Positions 1 through 6,173 of a stretch of 12,735 nt of DNA are shown here, one piece after another. Position 1 is the stretch's first letter. The number at the start of each line of letters is the position of its first letter. Under the pieces are notes generated by a model that saw nothing but the letters and a program-made list of their open reading frames with translations, ran no database searches and had not been told where the DNA came from. The position numbers and the translations under genes were made by a program. This stretch comes from G001797105 sp964528155 (lineage in GTDB: Bacteria; Chloroflexota; Anaerolineae; Anaerolineales; E44-bin32): the NCBI GenBank assembly GCA_964528155.1, contig CAZGRL010000103.1:1-12735 (forward strand). The letters run 5' to 3'.

Positions 1-2
1 CG

Positions 3-1712
3 ATGGCTGTCGTCGGACTCGGAATGGCGTGGGTTTTCACGCTGATCCTGCGAGGCCTGGCGATCTTCGACGACTACTTCCATTTGCCCCTTGTTTCAAC
101 AATGGCGGCCGGCAACATCCCACCTGTATTCCAGCTCGATCCCTCGCAGCGCCTACCGTACCACTATGCCCTGCAGGTCTTCGCGGCCAGCCTGGTCCGT
201 TTGGGGGGGCTCCTGCCATGGAGCGCCTGGGACATCAGCCGCGGGGTCGCACTTGGGCTCAGCTTCGTCCTGGGCTGGATGTGGGTGCGCCGGGTCACGC
301 GAAGCCAGGCGGCGGCCTGGATTGGGACGGGGCTCTTCATCTTCGGGGGTGGGGCTCGGTGGCTGTTGCTTCTCGTCTCACCCGAAACGCTGACTCGATT
401 CGGCGCCGGTCTGCAGTTGGATGACACTGGAGTCCGGGCGGGGACGGACCTTGGCCTTGCCATAACCCACGCATGGCCGATGGAGGGTGGAGGGCCGATC
501 TCATTCCCTTACGCATACGCAAACGGTATCTTCCGCGCGTGGTCGATGGCGCTGGGCACGTCCGGCGCCCTGCCGGCCCTGACCATCCTCCTGCTTCTCC
601 TTCTTTGGGGGCGCCGGCGCGTCTCTCAGTCGGGAATCCTGGTCCTGGGGCTGATTCTGGCCAATCTGGCGTTGAGCGCGGAGCACCTTTTCGCCGTCGT
701 CCTTGGCGGCGCCTGCATCGCCCTGGCCGCCCACTTGATCCGATCGCGCTTGCGTCACGTCACACTCGACAGGTCGTTTCTGCGGCGATCGGTTGCCGTA
801 TTGGGAATAGGCCTGGGGCTATCATTGATCCAAGGTGGGTTCATCACCGAAGTCGCTCGTGATGTGCTCGTTCGGATGGCCGGAGGGACGCTGAGCATTG
901 TGTCCACCGACTACCAGGGTTTCTCGCTCCGGGCAAGCCTGGCCATTCCATCCGGTCATTTCGGTCCACTTTCCCTACTGATTCCCGGGCAACTGGTCGT
1001 CCTGCTGGCGGAATTGGGCCCGGTCCTACTCCTTGCTCCGGCCGTGGCGCTCCTGACCGTGCGAAAGGTTGCCGGCAAGGATCTGCTGTTCGCCTCGTTA
1101 GCGGCCGGCTCGATTCTGAGCTTCTTGTTCCCCATCTTCTTTCGCTATGGGCTTGATTTCAATATCACCCGCCTGACAGGGGGCGCGTTATGGTTGTGGT
1201 CGGTGCTGGCGTTCCCCATGCTATGGGGCTGGATGCTTTCCGGCGGAACTGGCGTGCGGTCTTTGGCTTGGGCCGGCTATGCCATAGCCGTATTCGGTGG
1301 CGTGGTGCTGTTCGGGATCCAGTTGATTGCCATCCCTTCGCCTGTACTGTCCACCTTTGTGGACAACACGGATGCACGCTATGCCCGCGCCTACTGGGAT
1401 AAGCTGCCGCAGGGTGCCCAGGTGCTCGACTCGACTCCCGAGAGAGCGGTCACTCTGTTCGGTCGCGCATCGCGGGCCAAGAGGGATGTCTACCACCCAT
1501 GGCCAGATTGGATGTCCCTCATACAGAACCCCGACCCGAAAGTCGTCGCCAATGCTGGGTACAGCTACATCTATGAAGATGAGGAGTGGTGGCGCGGCAT
1601 GACCGGTGAGCAGCATCAGGCATTGAGAGACCCGTGCGTCAAGGACCTCACCATAGACTATCTCAAGAAGGACGAGTTCCCCAGGCTTCTTGACGTCAGT
1701 GCATGCAAATGA
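3..1712 (+). CDS. GT-C-like polytopic membrane glycosyltransferase, possibly 5'-partial
   Basis: This reads as a polytopic inner-membrane protein of 569 residues. Hydrophobic spans are visible at roughly residues 3-21, 82-96, 104-125, 189-202, 211-222, 229-245, 262-277, 323-352, 361-380, 395-412 and 421-445, followed by a soluble C-terminal part of about 120 residues that probably lies outside the membrane. An acidic pair, D23-D24, sits just after the first span. GT-C glycosyltransferases (ArnT, PMT and PglB types) keep a catalytic acidic residue at that place. Further family-like points are YHY at 53-55, a Glu-His at 227-228 inside a span, and RYGLDFNITR at 381-390. By family knowledge such proteins move a sugar from a polyprenyl-phosphate carrier, but donor and acceptor cannot be read here. 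The ATG lies two bases from the window edge with no visible ribosome binding site, so the true start may be further upstream. The C-terminal part resembles no enzyme I recognise. Confidence 0.8.
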   Translation: MAVVGLGMAWVFTLILRGLAIFDDYFHLPLVSTMAAGNIPPVFQLDPSQRLPYHYALQVFAASLVRLGGLLPWSAWDISRGVALGLSFVLGWMWVRRVTRSQAAAWIGTGLFIFGGGARWLLLLVSPETLTRFGAGLQLDDTGVRAGTDLGLAITHAWPMEGGGPISFPYAYANGIFRAWSMALGTSGALPALTILLLLLLWGRRRVSQSGILVLGLILANLALSAEHLFAVVLGGACIALAAHLIRSRLRHVTLDRSFLRRSVAVLGIGLGLSLIQGGFITEVARDVLVRMAGGTLSIVSTDYQGFSLRASLAIPSGHFGPLSLLIPGQLVVLLAELGPVLLLAPAVALLTVRKVAGKDLLFASLAAGSILSFLFPIFFRYGLDFNITRLTGGALWLWSVLAFPMLWGWMLSGGTGVRSLAWAGYAIAVFGGVVLFGIQLIAIPSPVLSTFVDNTDARYARAYWDKLPQGAQVLDSTPERAVTLFGRASRAKRDVYHPWPDWMSLIQNPDPKVVANAGYSYIYEDEEWWRGMTGEQHQALRDPCVKDLTIDYLKKDEFPRLLDVSACK

Positions 1713-1761
1713 TGTCGAGCGCGATTGCGATTGACCGCCTTCGCTCCTGTGGTGGAGGCGC

Positions 1762-1768
1762 GGGGAGG
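1762..1768 (+). promoter_or_regulatory. Ribosome binding site deciding the cytidylyltransferase start
   Basis: GGGGAGG lies 7 bases before the ATG at 1776. It supports that start over the in-frame TTG at 1725, which has no comparable purine tract before it. Confidence 0.7.
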
Positions 1769-1775
1769 ATTCACG

Positions 1776-2480
1776 ATGCCGTCTGAACGCCGATCGGCTG
1801 TGGCCCTTGTCCCGATGCGGCATCATTCGGAACGCATCCCGGGCAAGAACTACCGTGAGCTGGCAGGCAAGCCTCTGTATTCCTACATTCTCGAAACGTT
1901 GATGGCCTGCCCCGACATCTCGAAGATTGTCGTGGATACAGATAGCCCTGTCATCTTTGACGGCGTCCAGAAGTCATATCCTGTCGTGCAGCTGATTGAA
2001 AGGCCAGAGACCTTGCGTGGTGGCGCCGTCTCGATGAATGACGTATTGCTACACGACCTGGACGTTGTGGAAGGCGAGTTCTTCCTGCAGACGCACTGCA
2101 CCAATCCCCTTCTGCGGCCAGAGACGATCGGCACGGCGATTCGGACATTCCTCGATGGCTATCCTGAACATGACTCGCTATTCTCGGTCACCCCGCTGTA
2201 CTTTCGGCTTTGGAGCCAGGAAGGGAAGCCTCTCAACCACGACCCCAATGAGCTCCTGAGGACGCAAGACCTTCCGCCAGTCTTTCAAGAGAACTCGTGT
2301 GTGTATCTGTTCGATCGGCGGGGCTTCTGTGAACGCCGCAACCGTCTGGGCGCGAAGCCAAGGATGTTTGAGGTTTCTCTTCCTGAGGCACTGGATATCG
2401 ACGACGAGTTGAGCTTCAAGATAGCCGAATGGATCATCAAGGAGCGCCTGCGCGGGCCAGGGAGCCGCATCGCGCCCTAA
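1776..2480 (+). CDS. Acylneuraminate cytidylyltransferase family protein (CMP-sugar synthetase)
   Basis: This 234-residue protein is predicted to couple CTP to a 2-keto-3-deoxy sugar acid, giving a CMP-sugar donor in the cytoplasm. The N-terminal nucleotide-binding loop reads VPMRHHSERIPGKN at residues 12-25, a variant of the usual IPARGGSKRIPxKN. QTHCTNPLL stands where family members have Q-P-T-S-P-L. ALDIDDE at 205-211 carries D207 and D209, matching the metal-binding aspartates of the family. The length suits single-domain members. The ATG at 1776 is preferred because GGGGAGG (1762-1768) lies 7 bases upstream; an in-frame TTG at 1725 would add an unconserved tail. The gene follows the GT-C-like gene by 63 bases. 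The variant loop suggests a side branch rather than a true sialic-acid NeuA, and the sugar (nonulosonate, Kdo-like or other) cannot be assigned. Confidence 0.88.
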   Translation: MPSERRSAVALVPMRHHSERIPGKNYRELAGKPLYSYILETLMACPDISKIVVDTDSPVIFDGVQKSYPVVQLIERPETLRGGAVSMNDVLLHDLDVVEGEFFLQTHCTNPLLRPETIGTAIRTFLDGYPEHDSLFSVTPLYFRLWSQEGKPLNHDPNELLRTQDLPPVFQENSCVYLFDRRGFCERRNRLGAKPRMFEVSLPEALDIDDELSFKIAEWIIKERLRGPGSRIAP

Positions 2481-2518
2481 GAAGGCTCGCACGGAAACGG
2501 GCATAGGGTCGATTGAGT

Positions 2519-2524
2519 TACAAT
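2519..2524 (+). promoter_or_regulatory. Possible -10 element before the small membrane protein gene
   Basis: TACAAT sits in the 73-base gap, about 30 bases before the ATG at 2554. It falls inside a small perfect inverted repeat, GATTG-AGTTA-CAATC (2511-2525). No good -35 hexamer is seen at the expected distance, so this is only a candidate. If active, it would start a second transcript covering the small membrane protein and the methyltransferase. Confidence 0.3.
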
Positions 2525-2553
2525 CGCGGCTCCAATGTGTCAGGGAGGGCCAC

Positions 2554-2790
2554 ATGATCCACTTGTCGATGGCGGCGGGAGTCCTCGCGAGCCTGTACCT
2601 GTCCTCTGAGGGTGTGCGCTCGAACCTGCTGGCGTACCTGGATCCCGGATCCGGGAGCTATATTCTTCAACTCCTGATCGCGGCTGCTCTGGGCGGTTTG
2701 CTCTTGCTTCGCGTGTACTGGTCCAAGGTGAAGTCGTTCGTTCGCCGGCTCTTCACGGGCAAGGTTGAAGATCTGGACGTCGATGAATGA
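2554..2790 (+). CDS. Small two-span membrane protein with DPGSGS motif
   Basis: A 78-residue protein with a hydrophobic N-terminal segment (about 4-18), a linker, the motif YLDPGSGS at residues 28-35, a second span (about 36-54), then a basic stretch (YWSKVKSFVRR) and an acidic tail. Short proteins with DPGSGS directly before a membrane span recur in bacterial surface-polysaccharide loci in my recollection, but I know of no proven role. By the positive-inside rule the basic tail would be cytoplasmic and the DPGSGS loop would face outward. The start is supported by AGGGAGGG (2542-2549), 4 bases before the ATG. Its stop overlaps the next gene's start, so the two are likely translationally coupled and may act together. 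Small size and conserved motif suggest a scaffold or accessory subunit rather than an enzyme; this is inference. Confidence 0.82.
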   Translation: MIHLSMAAGVLASLYLSSEGVRSNLLAYLDPGSGSYILQLLIAAALGGLLLLRVYWSKVKSFVRRLFTGKVEDLDVDE

Positions 2791-4183
2791 GTCGCGAGTC
2801 GCGGGGTCGTTTCGTGACCCGAGCGGTTTCATTTTTCGCCGAGACGGGCAGTACTTCCGACAGGTCAATCTCACATATAAAGACGAGTATGACCTGCTGC
2901 TTGGATCGGGCCTCTACGAGAATCTCGTAAACGACAGCCTGCTCATTCCCCATCGCGAGATAAAGGCGGAGGCGCCCGAGCCGATGCTGGCGTACAAGAT
3001 CCTCCAGCCGCAACCGATAGGTACGATCTCATACCCGTATGAATGGTGTTTTAGTCAGCTCAAGGACGCCGCGAGGCTCACCCTCAAGATTCAGAAACGC
3101 GCGCTTAAGAGGGGCTTGAGTCTCAAGGACTGCAGCGCGTACAACATCCAATTCCAGGAGGGCCATCCGATCCTGATTGACACCCTGTCGTTCGAGAAGT
3201 ACGAAGAGGGTGCGCCGTGGGTTGCCTACCGACAGTTCTGCCAGCACTTCCTGGCACCATTAGCCCTGATGGCCTACACGGACGTCCGACTTGGCCATCT
3301 GCTCAGGGTGTTCATCGATGGCATACCTCTCGATCTGGCCAGCCGACTGTTGCCCTGGAAGACTCGAGTGGTCGTGCCTCTTCTTGTTCACATTCACCTG
3401 CACGCAGCGGCTCAGAGACGCTACGCGGATGCGAAGGTAACTCAAGTCGGCCGCGGTCGACAGGTATCCAGGACCGCCCTGCTTGGTCTGATCGACGACT
3501 TGCGCCGGGCGATTCTGAGGCTCAAGTGGAAGCCGGCCTCGATTGGCTGGGCGGACTACTACGATACGCACTCGTACAGCCAGGCTGGGCTGGCCGCCAA
3601 GAAAACTCTGGTGGCCGAGTTCGTCGAGTCCACGCGGCCGACCAGTGTTTGGGATCTTGGGGCAAACATTGGGGAGTTCAGCCGACTGGCGAGTGACAAA
3701 GGGATTCCGACCGTCGCCTTCGATTTTGATGCGGCTGCCGTGGAACTCAATTACCAGGAGGGCCGCTCGAAGGGCGAAAGGCATCTTCTGCCGCTGATCC
3801 TCGACTTGACCAACCCTAGCCCAAATCTCGGCTGGAACAACCAGGAGCGGGCATCGATCTTTGATCGCGGTCCGGCTGACATGGTCTTTTCTCTGGCGAT
3901 CATCCATCATCTGGCCGTTGCGAACAATGTCCCGCTGGAGGACTTGGCAGCGTTCTTCTCCCGCCTGTGTAATTGGCTGGTGATTGAGTTTGTTCCGAAG
4001 GACGATCCGCAGGTCGGTCGGCTCCTGGCCAACCGGAAGGATATCTTCGCCGACTACTCTGTTGAGACGTTCGAACAGGTTTTCGCGAGACGCTTTACGA
4101 TCCATCGGGTCGAGCCCCTACCTGACTCGGGACGCAGGCTCTATCTGATGGCGCGTGCAGGCCGAGTCATCGACATCGAATAA
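2783..4183 (+). CDS. SAM-dependent methyltransferase with kinase-like N-terminal region (NoeA-like)
   Basis: A soluble 466-residue protein. The C-terminal half is a class I methyltransferase: VWDLGANIGEFSRLA at 289-303 is the SAM-binding motif I, AFDFD at 312-316 gives the acidic ribose-binding end of strand 2, and a DMVFSLAIIHHL segment matches strand 4. The N-terminal half contains LKDCSAYNIQF at 114-124 and ILIDTLSFE at 130-138. This reproduces the D-x4-N catalytic loop and following metal-binding Asp of kinase-fold enzymes (D116, N121, D133). The whole recalls the NoeA nodulation-protein family, known as methyltransferase-like proteins acting on surface glycans. The start is the ATG at 2783, which overlaps the upstream stop by 8 bases in ATGAATGA; an in-frame TTG at 2765 is possible but less likely. 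The methyl acceptor and any phosphotransfer activity are unknown. Confidence 0.85.
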   Translation: MNESRVAGSFRDPSGFIFRRDGQYFRQVNLTYKDEYDLLLGSGLYENLVNDSLLIPHREIKAEAPEPMLAYKILQPQPIGTISYPYEWCFSQLKDAARLTLKIQKRALKRGLSLKDCSAYNIQFQEGHPILIDTLSFEKYEEGAPWVAYRQFCQHFLAPLALMAYTDVRLGHLLRVFIDGIPLDLASRLLPWKTRVVVPLLVHIHLHAAAQRRYADAKVTQVGRGRQVSRTALLGLIDDLRRAILRLKWKPASIGWADYYDTHSYSQAGLAAKKTLVAEFVESTRPTSVWDLGANIGEFSRLASDKGIPTVAFDFDAAAVELNYQEGRSKGERHLLPLILDLTNPSPNLGWNNQERASIFDRGPADMVFSLAIIHHLAVANNVPLEDLAAFFSRLCNWLVIEFVPKDDPQVGRLLANRKDIFADYSVETFEQVFARRFTIHRVEPLPDSGRRLYLMARAGRVIDIE

Positions 4184-4189
4184 CCTGCG

Positions 4190-4225
4190 CGCCGGGCTGA
4201 TGCAAACGACGTCCTTCCCCCGGCG
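4190..4225 (+). other. GC-rich inverted repeat after the methyltransferase gene
   Basis: CGCCGGG (4190-4196) and CCCGGCG (4219-4225) form a perfect 7-bp inverted repeat with a 22-base loop, starting 6 bases after the stop codon. There is no T-run after it, so it is not a classical intrinsic terminator. It may stabilise the upstream message's 3' end or be chance in GC-rich DNA. Confidence 0.3.
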
Positions 4226-4229
4226 GGCG

Positions 4230-4245
4230 GATGCCGAAAGGCATC
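4230..4245 (+). other. Hairpin with GAAA tetraloop in the hydroxyacid dehydrogenase leader
   Basis: GATGCC-GAAA-GGCATC is a perfect 6-bp stem closed by a GNRA tetraloop, a fold common in structured RNAs. It lies in the 205-base gap before the dehydrogenase gene. No known riboswitch consensus could be fitted around it. Confidence 0.4.
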
Positions 4246-4323
4246 TATCGAACCATTGAGCACGACCCGCAAGAGATGACTGGAATGCTGGTCGGAAGTC
4301 ACAGCTGTTTTTCAGAGCGCGGC

Positions 4324-4360
4324 GGGCCGGGCACATGCGATGGAAGCACGCTGCCGGCCC
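4324..4360 (+). other. Inverted repeat just upstream of the dehydrogenase ribosome binding site
   Basis: GGGCCGG (4324-4330) and CCGGCCC (4354-4360) form a perfect 7-bp stem around a 23-base loop. The ATG at 4335 would lie in that loop, and the ribosome binding site GGAGGAG (4371-4377) follows 10 bases later. It could affect translation of the downstream gene, but may also be chance. Confidence 0.3.
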
Positions 4361-4388
4361 AGGCTTGAGTGGAGGAGTGCCAGCGATC

Positions 4389-5354
4389 GTGGGGCAGCGT
4401 ATCCTGCTATCGGCGCCTTACCTGATCCCGGCTTATGAGAGATTCCGATCTCTTTTTGAAGATGCGGGACTCGAAGTGATCATTCCGGAGGTCCGCGAGA
4501 GACTGTCTGAATCGGAGCTCCTGCAATTTGCCGGCGAGCTTGATGGGGTCATCTGCGGGGACGATCAATTCACACCCCGCGTCCTCGAGGCGGCGGCGCC
4601 GCGCCTCAAGGTTATCTCCAAGTGGGGGACCGGGATCGATTCCATCGACGGCGAGACGGCGGCGAAGCTCGGCATCCAGATCTGCAACACCCCGGGGGCA
4701 TTTACGGAGGCAGTGGCCGACACCGTCCTGGGCTATATCCTGAGTTTCGCCCGCATGCTTCCCTGGATGGATCGCTCGATGAAGTCAGGCGCCTGGTCGA
4801 AGATGCCGCTCACGGCTCTGAATGAGACCTCGATCGGCGTGATCGGCGTGGGAAGGATTGGCAAGGCTGTTCTTCGCCGGGCGCGATCATTTGGTGCTCG
4901 TCTCTTGGGGAATGATATTGTCGAAATCGATCCGGGTTTTGTAACGATGGTTGGGGTCGAGATGATCGGTCTGGAGGAATTGCTCGGCGAGGCGGACTTT
5001 GTAAGTCTCAACTGTGATCTCAATCCGACCTCAAGGGGTCTCATCGGTCGGGAGCGGCTGGCCCTGATGAAACCTGGGGCCGTGCTGATCAACACGGCCA
5101 GGGGGTCGATCGTCGATCAGGTATCCCTGGTACAAGCGCTGGAAAGTGGGCGGATCGCGGGAGCTGGACTGGACGTCTTCCAGGACGAGCCTCTGCCCGT
5201 CGACAGTCCACTCAGGCGCATGGACAATGTCCTGCTGGGACCTCACAACGCCAATGCCAGCCCCTCTGCCTGGGAAAGAGTGCACTGGAACACGATCCGC
5301 AATCTGTTCTCCGGGCTGGGACTGCCGGAGCCGGAGATCACGTCAGACCGGTGA
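4389..5354 (+). CDS. D-isomer-specific 2-hydroxyacid dehydrogenase, phosphoglycerate dehydrogenase-like
   Basis: This 321-residue protein is predicted to oxidise or reduce a 2-hydroxy/2-keto acid with NAD(H) in the cytoplasm. IGVIGVGRIG holds the dinucleotide-binding glycines (about G153, G155, G158), and GND with D176 at the next strand end favours NAD. The catalytic set is complete: R238 in NTARGSIVD, E267 in DVFQDEP and H286 in GPHNAN. No C-terminal ACT regulatory domain is present, so it is shorter than full SerA proteins. The start is uncertain. The GTG at 4389 begins at the usual family N-terminus (RILLSAPYLIP) and has GGAGGAG (4371-4377) 11 bases upstream; ATG 4335 adds 18 residues with no ribosome binding site. 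Placed between sugar-nucleotide genes, it more likely makes or processes a sugar-acid precursor than serine; that is inference. Confidence 0.87.
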   Translation: MGQRILLSAPYLIPAYERFRSLFEDAGLEVIIPEVRERLSESELLQFAGELDGVICGDDQFTPRVLEAAAPRLKVISKWGTGIDSIDGETAAKLGIQICNTPGAFTEAVADTVLGYILSFARMLPWMDRSMKSGAWSKMPLTALNETSIGVIGVGRIGKAVLRRARSFGARLLGNDIVEIDPGFVTMVGVEMIGLEELLGEADFVSLNCDLNPTSRGLIGRERLALMKPGAVLINTARGSIVDQVSLVQALESGRIAGAGLDVFQDEPLPVDSPLRRMDNVLLGPHNANASPSAWERVHWNTIRNLFSGLGLPEPEITSDR

Positions 5355-5380
5355 CGCGCGATCACCAGCCGCAGATTGCG

Positions 5381-5387
5381 AGGAGGA
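5381..5387 (+). promoter_or_regulatory. Ribosome binding site of the SDR gene
   Basis: AGGAGGA lies 6 bases before the ATG at 5394. It fixes that start over the in-frame TTG at 5376, which precedes it. Confidence 0.8.
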
Positions 5388-5393
5388 ACACAT

Positions 5394-6143
5394 ATGACGA
5401 AGACGGTGCTCGTGACCGGCGCGGCCGGAGGGATCGGTCGCGCGACGGTTGAATCGTTTGAACAATCCGGCTGGGCCGTGATCGCCGTGGATCGACAATC
5501 GGGAAGCGGGTTCTCCGGCACCGTGCGAGCCGTGACGGCCGATGTCTCCGTCCCGGAGTCGGTCGACCGACTGTTCGAAGATGTGCTACAAACGACTGAT
5601 CGTCTCGAAGCCCTGGTCAACAATGCCGCGATCCAAATCTGCAAACCGCTTGTCGATATGCAGCCTGACGAGTGGGATGCCGTCATGGGATCCAATCTTC
5701 GGTCGGTGTACCTCACTGCCCGTAGGGGTTATCCCTTGCTCAAGAAGGCCAAAGGCGCGATTGTGAATGTGAGTTCTGTGCACGCCCTGGCAACCTCCGT
5801 CGACCTGGCGGCGTACGCCGCCAGCAAGGGGGCGTTGATGGCACTGACGCGGGCGATGGCGCTGGAATTTGCTCCCGACGGAATCCGAGTGAACGCCATC
5901 CTGCCCGGCGCCGTCGATACACGTATGCTCAGGGACGGTCTGGGTCGGGGACATCTGTCCGGCCTGACGGTCGAGGAGCAGCTACAGGCGCTGGGAAAAC
6001 GCACCGCCCTGGGTCGCGTAGGTCGGCCGGACGAGATCGCCCGCGCCATTCAGTTCCTTGTCGATGAGGAGCAAGCCTCCTTCATCACAGGGCAGGCCAT
6101 GATTGTAGACGGTGGGGCAACCGCCAGATTGAGCACGGAGTAG
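5394..6143 (+). CDS. Short-chain dehydrogenase/reductase (classical SDR, FabG-like)
   Basis: A 249-residue cytoplasmic oxidoreductase of classical SDR length. TGAAGGIG at 9-16 is the cofactor-binding loop, and D33 at the end of strand 2 favours NAD(H) over NADP(H). NNAA lies at 76-79. The catalytic tetrad is complete: N101, S128 in NVSS, Y141 and K145 in YAASK. PGAVDT (171-176) and a C-terminal VDGG end the fold as expected. The gene begins 39 bases after the hydroxyacid dehydrogenase stop, so the two are probably co-transcribed. Sequence alone does not separate FabG, glucose-dehydrogenase and sugar-nucleotide-modifying subgroups. The neighbourhood suggests oxidation or reduction of a keto sugar or acid sugar intermediate rather than fatty-acid synthesis. 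Confidence 0.9.
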   Translation: MTKTVLVTGAAGGIGRATVESFEQSGWAVIAVDRQSGSGFSGTVRAVTADVSVPESVDRLFEDVLQTTDRLEALVNNAAIQICKPLVDMQPDEWDAVMGSNLRSVYLTARRGYPLLKKAKGAIVNVSSVHALATSVDLAAYAASKGALMALTRAMALEFAPDGIRVNAILPGAVDTRMLRDGLGRGHLSGLTVEEQLQALGKRTALGRVGRPDEIARAIQFLVDEEQASFITGQAMIVDGGATARLSTE

Positions 6144-6173
6144 CCAGACCCCAGTGCGCCTTGCGTCCTCCTC

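Noticed and set aside
1221..1826. A 201-codon open frame on the minus strand spanning the end of the first gene
   Set aside because: It overlaps two supported + strand genes and shows no domain or ribosome binding site support; it is a by-product of GC-rich coding DNA.
3260..4105. A 281-codon open frame on the minus strand
   Set aside because: It lies wholly inside the methyltransferase gene, whose + frame has clear family motifs; the antisense translation has no recognisable domain.
4200..4260. Resemblance to a cyclic di-GMP (GEMM) riboswitch because of GCAAAC and a GAAA-capped stem
   Set aside because: The order and spacing of conserved blocks do not fit, and the GACGCAAAGCC-like segment and the second stem with its receptor are missing.
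4389..5354. Assignment of the dehydrogenase as serine-pathway SerA
   Set aside because: It has no ACT domain and no serine gene neighbours; only the broad hydroxyacid dehydrogenase family is supported.
5394..6143. Assignment of the SDR as fatty-acid FabG
   Set aside because: General SDR motifs do not separate subgroups, D33 favours NAD rather than the NADP of FabG, and no other fatty-acid gene is nearby.
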